A stretch of DNA of 10,972 nucleotides from Alkalibaculum bacchi (GTDB lineage Bacteria; Bacillota; Clostridia; Eubacteriales; Alkalibacteraceae): positions 1-10,972 of the forward strand of contig NZ_CALNCS010000205.1 in NCBI RefSeq assembly GCF_937875145.1, in the 5' to 3' direction. How positions within the stretch are numbered: the stretch's first letter is position 1; each line of letters begins with the position of its first letter. The notes below the pieces were generated by a model. The model saw only the letters and a program-made list of their open reading frames with translations. It ran no database searches and was not told the DNA's origin. Of the stretch, positions 1 through 7,294 are shown piece after piece. A program made the translations under genes and the position numbers.

Positions 1-339
1 CTTGAAATGATAATCTTTTTCCCAGCAATGACAAGAGGGATTGTCAACATTATCAATACTTTAGCTAAGGCAGGGAAAAAGATTATCATTTCAAGTCACG
101 ATATGGATATTATTTATACACTTTGCGATTATGGATACATATTAAATCATGGTCAGGTTATCGCTAATGGATCTATTGAAGATTTGTTTAGCATGGACGA
201 AGTACTAGAAAAGGCTAATCTTTCTCAGCCATGGCTTATGAAAATACATAAAAAATTAGGTTTACCATTATTTCGAGATGAAGAAAAACTATTTGATTAT
301 TGGAGGGAGATCAATGGAATTAGCAGTTATCGGGGTTGA
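1..339 (+). CDS. cbiO: ABC transporter ATP-binding protein, probably cobalt importer ATPase CbiO (3' part only)
   Basis: This is the C-terminal end of an ATP-binding cassette protein; the 5' part lies outside the window. Numbering from the first in-window codon, the H-loop is visible as SSHDMD with His33, followed by the typical C-terminal stretch of transporter ATPases (LCDYGYILNHGQVIANGS). After that comes a short tail like the one energy-coupling-factor ATPases carry. The Walker A, Q-loop, signature and Walker B motifs are not in the window. The role as the cobalt/nickel importer ATPase is inferred mainly from the cobalamin genes that follow; another ECF-type ATPase is possible. The stop TGA lies 26 bases inside hemA, so the two are translationally linked. 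One oddity: the residues just before AMTRG read LEMIIFFP, where a D-loop (LDP) would be expected. Confidence 0.72.
   Translation, partial: LEMIIFFPAMTRGIVNIINTLAKAGKKIIISSHDMDIIYTLCDYGYILNHGQVIANGSIEDLFSMDEVLEKANLSQPWLMKIHKKLGLPLFRDEEKLFDYWREINGISSYRG
302..309 (+). promoter_or_regulatory. Ribosome binding site that fixes the hemA start
   Basis: GGAGGGAG lies just upstream of the ATG at 314, with 7 bases between GGAGG and the ATG. A longer in-frame reading from an ATG at 278 exists but has no such site, and it would add 12 residues not typical of the family, so 314 is preferred. Confidence 0.85.
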
Positions 340-1546
340 TCACCATATTGCGCCAATGGAAATACGTGAAAAGATGTCTTTTACGGAATCTAAAAAAGAG
401 ATAACTTTTCAAATATTACAACAAGAGAATATTCATGAACTTATCATCGTATCCACGTGTAATAGAAGTGAACTTTATTTAGCAAGTGAAGAATTAGAAC
501 AAAGCATCCATTCTGTTTGTACCTATTTAAAAGAATATACTGGGCAGGATGATATTGAAAAGCACTTATTTATAAAAGAAAATAGAGACGCAGTGTATCA
601 TATTTTTCAGGTAGCAGCAGGACTTGAATCTCTTGTTATAGGTGAGGATCAAATTTTAGGTCAAGTAAAAGATGCTCTAGAATATGCCATTGAAAAAGGC
701 CACAGTGGAAAATTACTAAATAAATTATTTCGAGAGTCTATTACTAAGGCAAAATATATTAAAACTACTTTAAAAATATCCGAAAATCCAACATCTGTCG
801 GTTATGTTGGCTTGAAGATGTTAAAAAAAGAGATGGATTCCTTAGAGGGAAAGCGTGCTCTTATTATTGGAGCAGGTAATATGGGCAAATTATCCTTAAA
901 ATACATTATTGAAGAAAATCTAGATAAGGTATACATCACAAACCGCACCCATGATAAATTAAACCAATTATTAATTGAGTTTGAAGGAGTATGTCCTGTT
1001 TATTACGAAGATCGATATGATTTACTTCAAGAAGTAGATATACTCATTTCTACAACAGCATCTCCTCACACCCTGTTTCTAAAAGAAAATATGCCAAAAC
1101 TAAAAAAAGATTTGTATATTCTTGATTTAGCCATGCCACGAGATGTAGAAAAGGAAGTTGGAGAGCTAGAGGGCGTTCACTTATACGAAATCGACGATTT
1201 AAAAAAGGTCATCGATGAGAATATAGAATACCGAAAGAGTCTGATGGAACCTATAATGGCTATTATACAGGATTCTGTAGAGGAATTTTATAAATGGAAA
1301 GGGGCTGCGAAACTAGACCCTTTAATCCGAAAAATCAATGCTCAATGTGAGACTATTAAGATGGAATCTTTAGATTATATCTATAGAAAGACAAATCTTA
1401 CTATAAAAGACAAAGAAGTAGTAGAAAAAATGATTCATTCTGCTCTTAAAAGAAGCATAAAGCCTATTGTTAATCTGAAAAGCATAGATGATGCGGAAAA
1501 ACTAGATGATTATATTGCTGTAATGGATGAAATTTTTGGGAAGTGA
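314..1546 (+). CDS. hemA: Glutamyl-tRNA reductase
   Basis: HemA reduces the glutamate carried on tRNA-Glu to glutamate-1-semialdehyde with NADPH; this is the first committed step of the C5 tetrapyrrole pathway, in the cytoplasm. The 410-residue product has the family's usual length. It opens with MELAVIGVDH. The catalytic cysteine is Cys49 in STCNRSELY, the conserved block GLESLVIGEDQILGQV spans about 103-118, and the NADPH-binding glycine motif GAGNMG is at 186-191. The rest forms the helical dimerisation domain. The start overlaps the ATPase gene by 26 bases, and the end overlaps or abuts the next gene, so HemA is made as part of the operon. HemA is commonly the rate-controlling step of this pathway. 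Nothing suggests damage. Confidence 0.97.
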   Translation: MELAVIGVDHHIAPMEIREKMSFTESKKEITFQILQQENIHELIIVSTCNRSELYLASEELEQSIHSVCTYLKEYTGQDDIEKHLFIKENRDAVYHIFQVAAGLESLVIGEDQILGQVKDALEYAIEKGHSGKLLNKLFRESITKAKYIKTTLKISENPTSVGYVGLKMLKKEMDSLEGKRALIIGAGNMGKLSLKYIIEENLDKVYITNRTHDKLNQLLIEFEGVCPVYYEDRYDLLQEVDILISTTASPHTLFLKENMPKLKKDLYILDLAMPRDVEKEVGELEGVHLYEIDDLKKVIDENIEYRKSLMEPIMAIIQDSVEEFYKWKGAAKLDPLIRKINAQCETIKMESLDYIYRKTNLTIKDKEVVEKMIHSALKRSIKPIVNLKSIDDAEKLDDYIAVMDEIFGK

Positions 1547-1553
1547 TGAGAAT

Positions 1554-2138
1554 TTGTATTATCCAGTAATGATCAAAATGAGAGATAAAGATGTAGTGGT
1601 TTTTGGGGGGGGGAAGATTGCTTACCGTAAAGCAGTTTCTCTTTTGGAATGTGAAGCAAAAGTCACTGTAATAAGTTTGGATTTTACTTACGAGTTTAAT
1701 GAGCTCTTACATCAATTTTCTAATTTAACCCTTATAAAGGACTCATATAAAAAAGAGTACTTAAAGGGTAATTACTTAGCCGTAGGAGCTACAAATGTTA
1801 AGGATATTAATATCTCCATTAGTGAGGATGCAAAAGAATTAAAGATTCTGTGTAATATAGTTGACAGTGGAGAAGCTTCCGATTATATTGTCCCATCGGT
1901 TGTAAGAAGAGGGGATTTGATTTTATCTATATCCACCTCTGGAAAGAGTCCATCTCTAAGTAAAAAAATAAAGAACTCCTTAGAAGAAGAGTATCCTAAA
2001 GAGTTTGAAGAGTATGTAAACTTACTGGGAAAAATTCGAGAGATGGTCATCAAAAACGTAAAGGATCAAGAGGAGAAAAAAAGGATTTTAAATAGCTTAA
2101 CGGATTTGTCTGTAGAGGAATTAAGAAAAATGTTGTAA
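1554..2138 (+). CDS. Precorrin-2 dehydrogenase (sirohydrochlorin-forming, CysG N-terminal / Met8p family)
   Basis: This enzyme oxidises precorrin-2 to sirohydrochlorin using NAD+, supplying the substrate for cobalt or iron insertion. Visible motifs are the nucleotide-binding VVVFGGGKIAYRKA near the N-terminus, the NIVDSG segment whose Asp (residue 104 from the TTG start) matches the catalytic Asp of CysG and Met8p, and IVPSVVRRGDLILSISTSGKSP. At about 194 residues it is a stand-alone version without the methyltransferase half, which sits two genes downstream in the cobA-hemD fusion. The start is uncertain. An ATG at 1527 overlaps hemA by 20 bases but lacks a good ribosome site. A TTG at 1554, with GGGAAG at 1538-1543, gives MYYPVMIKM, the usual family N-terminus, and is preferred. 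A run of nine G at 1605-1613 encodes the Gly-Gly-Gly of the cofactor site. Whether it also acts as a ferrochelatase, as Met8p does, cannot be decided. Confidence 0.92.
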   Translation: MYYPVMIKMRDKDVVVFGGGKIAYRKAVSLLECEAKVTVISLDFTYEFNELLHQFSNLTLIKDSYKKEYLKGNYLAVGATNVKDINISISEDAKELKILCNIVDSGEASDYIVPSVVRRGDLILSISTSGKSPSLSKKIKNSLEEEYPKEFEEYVNLLGKIREMVIKNVKDQEEKKRILNSLTDLSVEELRKML

Positions 2139-2140
2139 AA

Positions 2141-2236
2141 GTGGAAGTATGGATGTCAACGAAGGTCATTGGTCTCACGGTTTCAATAGGAAATAAATAC
2201 AGAATGTTTGCAAAAAATCAAAGGAGTCATATATGA
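2141..2236 (+). CDS. Possible 31-codon leader ORF ending on the hemC start
   Basis: A GTG-started frame runs for 31 codons through the otherwise empty gap between the dehydrogenase gene and hemC. Its TGA overlaps the hemC ATG as ATGA, the arrangement typical of translational coupling. An inner ATG at 2153 would give 27 residues. The product is not recognised. No strong ribosome site precedes either start, and a frame this short can arise by chance, so this is a weak call. Confidence 0.2.
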   Translation: MEVWMSTKVIGLTVSIGNKYRMFAKNQRSHI

Positions 2237-3147
2237 AAATAATAGTAGGTACAAGGGGAAGCAATTTAGCATTAACTCAGACAAAATGGGTTGTTTCCCA
2301 ATTACAAAATAATTATCCAGATACTACATTTGAAATAAAAACGATTACTACTACGGGAGATCGAATTCAAAATGTAAGTTTAGATAAAATTGGTGAAAAA
2401 GGTGTATTTGTAAAGGAAATTGAAGAGCAACTTTTAAGTGGACAAATTGATTTAGCAGTACATAGTATGAAAGATATGCCTGGAGAACTACCAGAAGGCT
2501 TAATGTTTTCATGGGTTCCGAAAAGAGAAGATTATCGAGATGTCATCGTTCTAAAAGAGGGATATAAATCATTTGATGACTTACCTCAGGGAGCTGTAAT
2601 TGGAACGGGAAGCAAGCGTAGGCAGTTTCAATTATCAAAGTATCGACAGGATTTAAAATTTGATTCCATTCGAGGGAATATTGAAACTAGAGTGCGAAAA
2701 ATAGAAGATCAAAATTTACATGGAGTGGTCCTAGCAGCAGCAGGATTAAGGCGAATAGGATTATATGAAAAACTTAGAAATCGTATTGAGCCCATTGAAC
2801 CTCATATCATATTACCTTCTCCTGCACAAGGAATTTTAGCGATTGAAATTAGAAAAGAAAATACGCAAATACACAAAATGATAGAGAGTATAAATCATAG
2901 TGAGTCTTTTTTACAGGCAACAGCAGAGCGTTCCTTCTTAAAAGGTTTAAACGGCAATTGCCATATTCCCATGGGAGCATTATGCACTATTAAAGGGGAA
3001 AATATCGAGATAGAAGGTTTGCTAGGAAACGAAGATGGAAGTGCATTAATTAAAAGAAAAGCCTTTGGTCCAAAAGAAGATGCAGAAAAATTAGGCTGGG
3101 AACTGGCAAAAGATATATTGGAGGAGATGAAGGGCTATGAAGGGTAA
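2233..3147 (+). CDS. hemC: Porphobilinogen deaminase (hydroxymethylbilane synthase)
   Basis: HemC joins four porphobilinogen molecules into the linear tetrapyrrole hydroxymethylbilane, using a covalently bound dipyrromethane cofactor. The 304-residue product matches the family length. It opens with the usual IVGTRGSNLALTQ. The catalytic aspartate is Asp81 in VHSMKDMP, and the cofactor-carrying cysteine is Cys243 in NGNCHIPMGA, close to Asp84 and Cys242 of the E. coli enzyme. The arginine-rich substrate-binding segments (GTGSKRR, SIRGNIETR, AAAGLRRIG) are intact. A clear AAAGGAG site precedes the ATG after a 94-base gap, and the 3' end overlaps the cobA-hemD fusion by 11 bases, so its product passes straight to the uroporphyrinogen III synthase domain encoded next. 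Confidence 0.97.
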   Translation: MKIIVGTRGSNLALTQTKWVVSQLQNNYPDTTFEIKTITTTGDRIQNVSLDKIGEKGVFVKEIEEQLLSGQIDLAVHSMKDMPGELPEGLMFSWVPKREDYRDVIVLKEGYKSFDDLPQGAVIGTGSKRRQFQLSKYRQDLKFDSIRGNIETRVRKIEDQNLHGVVLAAAGLRRIGLYEKLRNRIEPIEPHIILPSPAQGILAIEIRKENTQIHKMIESINHSESFLQATAERSFLKGLNGNCHIPMGALCTIKGENIEIEGLLGNEDGSALIKRKAFGPKEDAEKLGWELAKDILEEMKGYEG

Positions 3148-4645
3148 AGTATATTTAGTAGGCGCAGGTCCAGGAGATTTTAAATTGATTACATTAAAAG
3201 GGCAAGACGCCATAAAAGCAGCAGACGTCATCGTATACGATCGGTTGGCTTCTCCTAAATTGCTAGACTTTAGAAAAGAAGATTGCGAGTTCATCTATGT
3301 AGGAAAAGAATCCAGCAATCACACAAAAACACAAGATGAAATAAACGATATTATTTGCCAAAAAGCACTAGAAGGGAAAATTGTCACCAGGTTAAAAGGT
3401 GGAGACCCTTATGTATTTGGCAGAGGTGGAGAAGAAGGTCAGTATTTAATCGAAAGAGGAGTAGATGTAGAGGTGATTCCAGGGATTACTTCTGCTATTG
3501 GAGGACTAGCATATGCAGGAATTCCAATTACTCATCGAGATCACGCATCCTCTTTTCATGTAATTACAGGACACTTAAAGGATGAAAGCAACGAGTTAGA
3601 TTGGGACGTATTAGCAAAACTAAAGGGTACCTTAGTGTTTTTAATGGGTATGAGCGAGCTAAAAAAAATAACGGCTCGCCTTATTGAAAATGGCATGGCT
3701 TCAACTACACCGGTAGGAGTAATCAACTGGGCAACTACAGACAGACAAAAGGTAGCTGTAGGCACTTTGATAGATATTTATGAAATTACTGAAAGAGAAG
3801 GTCTGACTTCTCCAAGCATTATCGTGGTAGGTGATGTAGTCAAATTAAGAGAAGATTTAAACTTCTTTGAAAAGAAACCACTTTACGGTAAAAAAATATT
3901 AGTGACAAGGGCGAGAAATCAAAGCAGCAAAGTAGTTGAAAAAATCTACCAATTAGGTGGCACTGCAATTGAATTTCCTGTTATCAAAATAAAGGATTTA
4001 AGCCATGAACCATCTATAATAGAAGAGATTAAGAGGGTTAGAGAATACAACTATCTTATTTTCACAAGCCAAAATGGAGTAAAACTTTTTCTTAATAGAA
4101 TGTTTTCCTTAGGTTTAGATATGCGAGCATTAACTGGAGCTAAAATTGTAGCTATAGGTAAGGTGACCGCAAAAGAACTTGAAAAATACCATCTCTATGC
4201 AGATATTATTCCGGAAAATTATATTGCCGAGGGTATTTATGAGGAACTTAAGGACATGTTAACACCTGAGGACAATATTTTGCTACCAAGGGCAAAAGAA
4301 TCTAGAGATTTCTTGGCGGAAGAGCTAGGTAAATTAGCTCAAATAAAAGAAATAAAAATATATGAGACGATTCTTGGAGAAGGAGCAGAAAAAGTAGAGG
4401 AAGTAAAATCTCTTCTTAATAAGAAGGAAATCGATTATATTACCTTTACGAGCTCCTCAACAGTAAAAAATTTAGTGAAGATATTAGGAAGTGCAGATAT
4501 TCTTAAGAATCAAAAACTAATTTCTATTGGACCCATTACTTCAGATACCGTCGAAGGCTTTGGATTAGAGGTATACGGCGAGGCAGAAAAATATGATATT
4601 GATGGGGTTCTAAAGGTGATTTTAAATGAGGAGGCACAAAAGTGA
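3137..4645 (+). CDS. cobA-hemD: Fused uroporphyrinogen-III C-methyltransferase / uroporphyrinogen-III synthase
   Basis: One 502-residue polypeptide carries two consecutive activities. Residues 1 to about 250 are the SAM-dependent methyltransferase that turns uroporphyrinogen III into precorrin-2: LVGAGPGD near the N-terminus, YDRLAS at 34-39, RLKGGDPYVFGRGGEE at 85-100, then VIPGITSAIGGLAYAGIPITHR. From about 255 on is uroporphyrinogen III synthase, which closes hydroxymethylbilane into the ring: KILVTRARNQSSKVVEKI, IFTSQNGV and TFTSSSTV are typical of this poorly conserved fold. In sequence order the product of the second domain is the substrate of the first. Such fusions are known from clostridia. 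The ATG overlaps the hemC end and has GGAGGAG at 3120-3126. The TGA overlaps the hemB GTG start. Both domains look complete. Confidence 0.95.
   Translation: MKGKVYLVGAGPGDFKLITLKGQDAIKAADVIVYDRLASPKLLDFRKEDCEFIYVGKESSNHTKTQDEINDIICQKALEGKIVTRLKGGDPYVFGRGGEEGQYLIERGVDVEVIPGITSAIGGLAYAGIPITHRDHASSFHVITGHLKDESNELDWDVLAKLKGTLVFLMGMSELKKITARLIENGMASTTPVGVINWATTDRQKVAVGTLIDIYEITEREGLTSPSIIVVGDVVKLREDLNFFEKKPLYGKKILVTRARNQSSKVVEKIYQLGGTAIEFPVIKIKDLSHEPSIIEEIKRVREYNYLIFTSQNGVKLFLNRMFSLGLDMRALTGAKIVAIGKVTAKELEKYHLYADIIPENYIAEGIYEELKDMLTPEDNILLPRAKESRDFLAEELGKLAQIKEIKIYETILGEGAEKVEEVKSLLNKKEIDYITFTSSSTVKNLVKILGSADILKNQKLISIGPITSDTVEGFGLEVYGEAEKYDIDGVLKVILNEEAQK
4629..4634 (+). promoter_or_regulatory. 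Ribosome binding site that fixes the hemB GTG start
   Basis: A perfect AGGAGG lies 7 bases before GTG at 4642. It is inside the last codons of cobA-hemD, and the start overlaps that gene's TGA (GTGA), which implies coupled translation. Confidence 0.85.
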
Positions 4646-5604
4646 TAAGAAGACCTAGAAGATTGCGTTCAAATGCTATTGTTCGAGATATGGTTCGAGA
4701 AACTAGGCTTAATACAGATGCATTTGTCTATCCCATGTTTGTAGTAGAGGGAGAAAGAATAAAGAATGAAATCTCATCTATGCCAGGCAATTACCATTTT
4801 TCTATCGATTTATTAATTGAAGAAGTAGGAAATCTTATTGATTTAGGAATTAAAAGTATAATGTTATTTGGCATTCCTAATCACAAAGATGAGTGTGGTA
4901 GTGAGGCTTATAGGCCTGATGGAATTATTCAAAAGGCAGTTGAAGCTTTAAAGGAAAAATATAGTGATCAAATATACATTATAACGGATGTATGCCTTTG
5001 TGAATATACTTCTACTGGTCACTGTGGACTTATTAAAGGTGAGACAGTAGATAATGACTCCACTTTACCCCTTTTATCCAAAACAGCTTTAAGCCATGTT
5101 CAAGCAGGTGCAGATATGGTGGCACCATCCGATATGATGGATGGAAGAATAGGTCATATGCGAAAGACTTTAGATGATAATGGATATGAAAATGTCCCTA
5201 TAATGGCCTATAGCGCTAAATACGCATCGGCTTACTACGGACCTTTTAGAGAAGCAGCAGATTCAGCGCCTCAATTTGGTGATCGAAAATCTTATCAAAT
5301 GGACCCTGCTAATAGCAGAGAAGCTTTAGTAGAGGCTGCACTAGATTTAGAAGAAGGGGCAGACATTGTCATGGTAAAACCAGCTCTTGCTTATCTAGAC
5401 ATTATTACAAAAATAAAGGATATATCGGATGTTCCAGTAGCAGCCTACAATGTCAGCGGAGAATACTCCATGCTAAAGATGGCTATAAAAGAAGGTCTGA
5501 TGAGTGAAGATGTAATAGTAGAGACATTAATCTCTATACAACGAGCTGGAGCAGATATTATTCTTACTTATTTTGCGAAGGAGATAATGGAGAAACTGCG
5601 CTAG
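4642..5604 (+). CDS. hemB: Delta-aminolevulinic acid dehydratase (porphobilinogen synthase)
   Basis: HemB condenses two 5-aminolevulinate molecules to porphobilinogen. The product is 320 residues, the normal length. The two Schiff-base lysines are visible: Lys193 in MAYSAKYASAYYGPFR and Lys246 in IVMVKPALAYLD. The metal site has the three-cysteine form, Cys118, Cys120 and Cys128 in VCLCEYTSTGHCG, so this is the zinc-dependent type rather than the aspartate-rich magnesium type. The start is GTG with a strong ribosome site. The gene ends in TAG, and the AG of that stop is the first two bases of an octamer repeat array, an arrangement also seen at the ends of hemL and cbiL. Despite the odd boundary the C-terminus (TYFAKEIMEKLR) looks normal. 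Confidence 0.97.
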   Translation: MIRRPRRLRSNAIVRDMVRETRLNTDAFVYPMFVVEGERIKNEISSMPGNYHFSIDLLIEEVGNLIDLGIKSIMLFGIPNHKDECGSEAYRPDGIIQKAVEALKEKYSDQIYIITDVCLCEYTSTGHCGLIKGETVDNDSTLPLLSKTALSHVQAGADMVAPSDMMDGRIGHMRKTLDDNGYENVPIMAYSAKYASAYYGPFREAADSAPQFGDRKSYQMDPANSREALVEAALDLEEGADIVMVKPALAYLDIITKIKDISDVPVAAYNVSGEYSMLKMAIKEGLMSEDVIVETLISIQRAGADIILTYFAKEIMEKLR

Positions 5605-5662
5605 GTGGTAAGGTGGTGAGGTGGTAAGGTGGTCAGCAAAACCAAACTCGCCTAGGGGCGAG
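5603..5662 (+). repeat. Composite repeat 1: octamer array (4 units) plus hairpin, starting on the hemB stop codon
   Basis: Four octamers AGGTGGTN (N = A, G, A, C) run from 5603 to 5634, followed by AGCAAAA at 5635-5641. A hairpin follows, with stem CTCGCC (5647-5652) and GGCGAG (5657-5662) and a four-base loop. The first octamer begins with the AG of the hemB TAG. No T-run follows the hairpin, so it does not look like an intrinsic terminator. Confidence 0.85.
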
Positions 5663-5710
5663 AAAATGTCCTACCTCTAATATCTTACTGCAACATCCGA
5701 ATTTATAGGT

Positions 5711-5728
5711 GCAGACGACCCTGTCTGC
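5711..5728. repeat. Small inverted repeat in the hemB-hemL gap
   Basis: GCAGAC and GTCTGC face each other across a six-base loop. The flanks (AGGT on the left, CCCTCT on the right) give it the look of a dispersed REP-like palindrome rather than a terminator, as an A-rich stretch and not a T-run follows. The rest of the 174-base gap up to the hemL ribosome site shows nothing else recognised. Confidence 0.5.
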
Positions 5729-5778
5729 CCTCTATTAAAAGATGAAATCAAGTGTAATATCGAGGAAGGAAAATAATA

Positions 5779-7071
5779 ATGAACTTTAATAAATCAGAAG
5801 AATTATTTAATGAAGCTAAGAAATATATTCCTGGTGGGGTGAATAGTCCTGTACGGGCTTTTCAATCTGTGGGAATGAGCTCTGTATTTGCTAGAAGAGG
5901 AAATGGAAGCAAAATTATTGATGTAGATGGCAATGAATTTATCGATTATATTTGCTCATGGGGTCCCCTTGTTTTAGGGCATAGCAGTGAAGTGATAACA
6001 AAGGGAGTGGAAGAAGTAGTAAAGGCAGGGGTAACGTTTGGTCTTGCTACGGAAATTGAAGTAAAAATAGCCAAACTAATAACAGAGGCGTGTCCATCTG
6101 TAGAAATGGTTCGAATGGTAAATTCAGGAACGGAAGCTACCATGAGCGCCTTGAGGTTGGCAAGGGGCTATACAAATAGGAGCAAGATTTTAAAATTTGA
6201 AGGATGCTATCATGGGCATTCTGATGGGCTTTTAGTGAAATCAGGCTCAGGTACTTTAACGTATGGTTCGCCTACAAGCTCTGGTGTTTCTGAAGATGCA
6301 ATTAAAAATACATTAGTAGCTCAGTATAACGATATTGAAACATTAAACGCTGTATTTAAAGCACATGGTAATGATTTAGCAGCTGTAATCGTAGAGCCTG
6401 TTGCTGGCAATATGGGTGTTGTTCCAGCAAAAGAAGAATTTCTAAAAATTATGAGAAAATTGACAGAAGAATATGGTGCCCTGCTTATATTCGATGAGGT
6501 TATTACTGGTTTTCGAGTAAGCTATGGTGGAGCTCAAGAAGTATATGGCATTAAACCAGATTTGAGTTGCTTTGGCAAAATTATCGGAGGCGGTCTTCCA
6601 GTAGGTGCTTTTGGGGGCAGAAGAGAAATCATGGAGTTATTAGCACCAGTAGGTCCAGTTTATCAAGCAGGTACTTTATCAGGAAATCCGCTTGCCATGC
6701 ACATGGGCTACAATGCTCTAACTTATCTAAAAGACCACCCTGAAGTGTATACAAATATGGAAGAAAAAGCTAACAAATTAGAAGAAGGCTTTAAGAAGGC
6801 CATCAAAGAATTCAAAATAGATGCCACAGTAAACCGTATAAAGGGCATGCTCAATGTATTCTTTACAAAAGGAAAAGTTGAAACCTTTGAAGATGTAAGT
6901 AAATGTAATACAGAAATATACGCAAAGTACTTTAAACTTATGCTAGACCAGGGTGTCCTCATAGCCCCATCTCAATTTGAGGCAATGTTCTTGTCACATG
7001 CTCATACGGAGGAGGATATCGAAAGAACGATTGCAGCGAATCGTGAGGCGATGAGACAGATAACTGAATAG
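5779..7071 (+). CDS. hemL: Glutamate-1-semialdehyde 2,1-aminomutase
   Basis: HemL moves the amino group of glutamate-1-semialdehyde, the HemA product, to give 5-aminolevulinate; it is a PLP enzyme of the class-III aminotransferase fold. The product is 430 residues, as usual. Family signatures are the N-terminal YIPGGVNSPVRAF, the cofactor-binding MVNSGTEATMSALRLARG, the GCYHGHSD segment, LIFDEVITGFR, and the PLP lysine Lys267 in CFGKIIGGGLPVGAFGG. A GAGGAAGGA ribosome site precedes the ATG by about 9 bases. Like hemB and cbiL it ends in TAG embedded in an AGGTGGTC unit. HemA and HemL are often described as partners that channel the labile semialdehyde, which fits their presence in one cluster. 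Confidence 0.97.
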   Translation: MNFNKSEELFNEAKKYIPGGVNSPVRAFQSVGMSSVFARRGNGSKIIDVDGNEFIDYICSWGPLVLGHSSEVITKGVEEVVKAGVTFGLATEIEVKIAKLITEACPSVEMVRMVNSGTEATMSALRLARGYTNRSKILKFEGCYHGHSDGLLVKSGSGTLTYGSPTSSGVSEDAIKNTLVAQYNDIETLNAVFKAHGNDLAAVIVEPVAGNMGVVPAKEEFLKIMRKLTEEYGALLIFDEVITGFRVSYGGAQEVYGIKPDLSCFGKIIGGGLPVGAFGGRREIMELLAPVGPVYQAGTLSGNPLAMHMGYNALTYLKDHPEVYTNMEEKANKLEEGFKKAIKEFKIDATVNRIKGMLNVFFTKGKVETFEDVSKCNTEIYAKYFKLMLDQGVLIAPSQFEAMFLSHAHTEEDIERTIAANREAMRQITE

Positions 7072-7119
7072 GTGGTCAGCAAAAAAATGCTAGTAGCTGT
7101 ATTTTGACCCCGGCTACTA
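7070..7119 (+). repeat. Composite repeat 2: one octamer unit plus hairpin, starting on the hemL stop codon
   Basis: A single AGGTGGTC (7070-7077) begins with the AG of the hemL TAG and is followed by AGCAAAA (7078-7084). A stem then forms from TAGTAGC (7091-7097) and GCTACTA (7113-7119) with a 15-base loop. The layout matches the copies at 5603 and 7995, but the stem sequence is different. Confidence 0.75.
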
Positions 7120-7124
7120 CTAAA

Positions 7125-7157
7125 GTCATCCTGAGGAGCGAAGCGACGAAGGATCTC
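7125..7157. repeat. REP-like element with GAGCGAAGCGA core, copy 1
   Basis: A GTCATCC start, a GAGCGAAGCGA core and a GAAGGATCT end, closed by ATCCT (7128-7132) and AGGAT (7150-7154). A related copy lies at 8073. I recall similar GTCATTCTGAGCGAAGCGAAGAATC sequences scattered between genes in many unrelated bacterial genomes; this was not searched here. Confidence 0.65.
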
Positions 7158-7208
7158 TACAAGCTGACTAATAGGACGAACAATTTATTAAATCTATTAC
7201 GTCGTTAA

Positions 7209-7280
7209 CGGTTGCAGGAAACAACCGCTTAATAATTGTTTCACTACTGTTCAACCATCGTTTAACAATTGTTCACAAAA
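7209..7280. repeat. 11-bp repeat array upstream of cbiL, with nearby inverted repeats
   Basis: Four consecutive 11-base units start at 7238, 7249, 7260 and 7271: GTTTCACTACT, GTTCAACCATC, GTTTAACAATT and a shortened GTTCACAAAA. The junction of the last two forms the palindrome AACAATTGTT (7264-7273). Just before the array CGGTTG (7209-7214) pairs with CAACCG (7222-7227). The array ends right before the cbiL ribosome site. It could be an operator or a dispersed repeat. Confidence 0.7.
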
Positions 7281-7294
7281 AAGGGAGGCATCAT

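Noticed and set aside
278..313. Longer hemA starting at ATG 278
   Set aside because: It adds 12 residues outside the family N-terminus and lacks a ribosome site, whereas ATG 314 has GGAGGGAG.
3091..3765. Other short frames overlapping hemC and cobA-hemD on both strands
   Set aside because: They overlap confidently identified enzymes out of frame, with no ribosome sites or recognisable domains.
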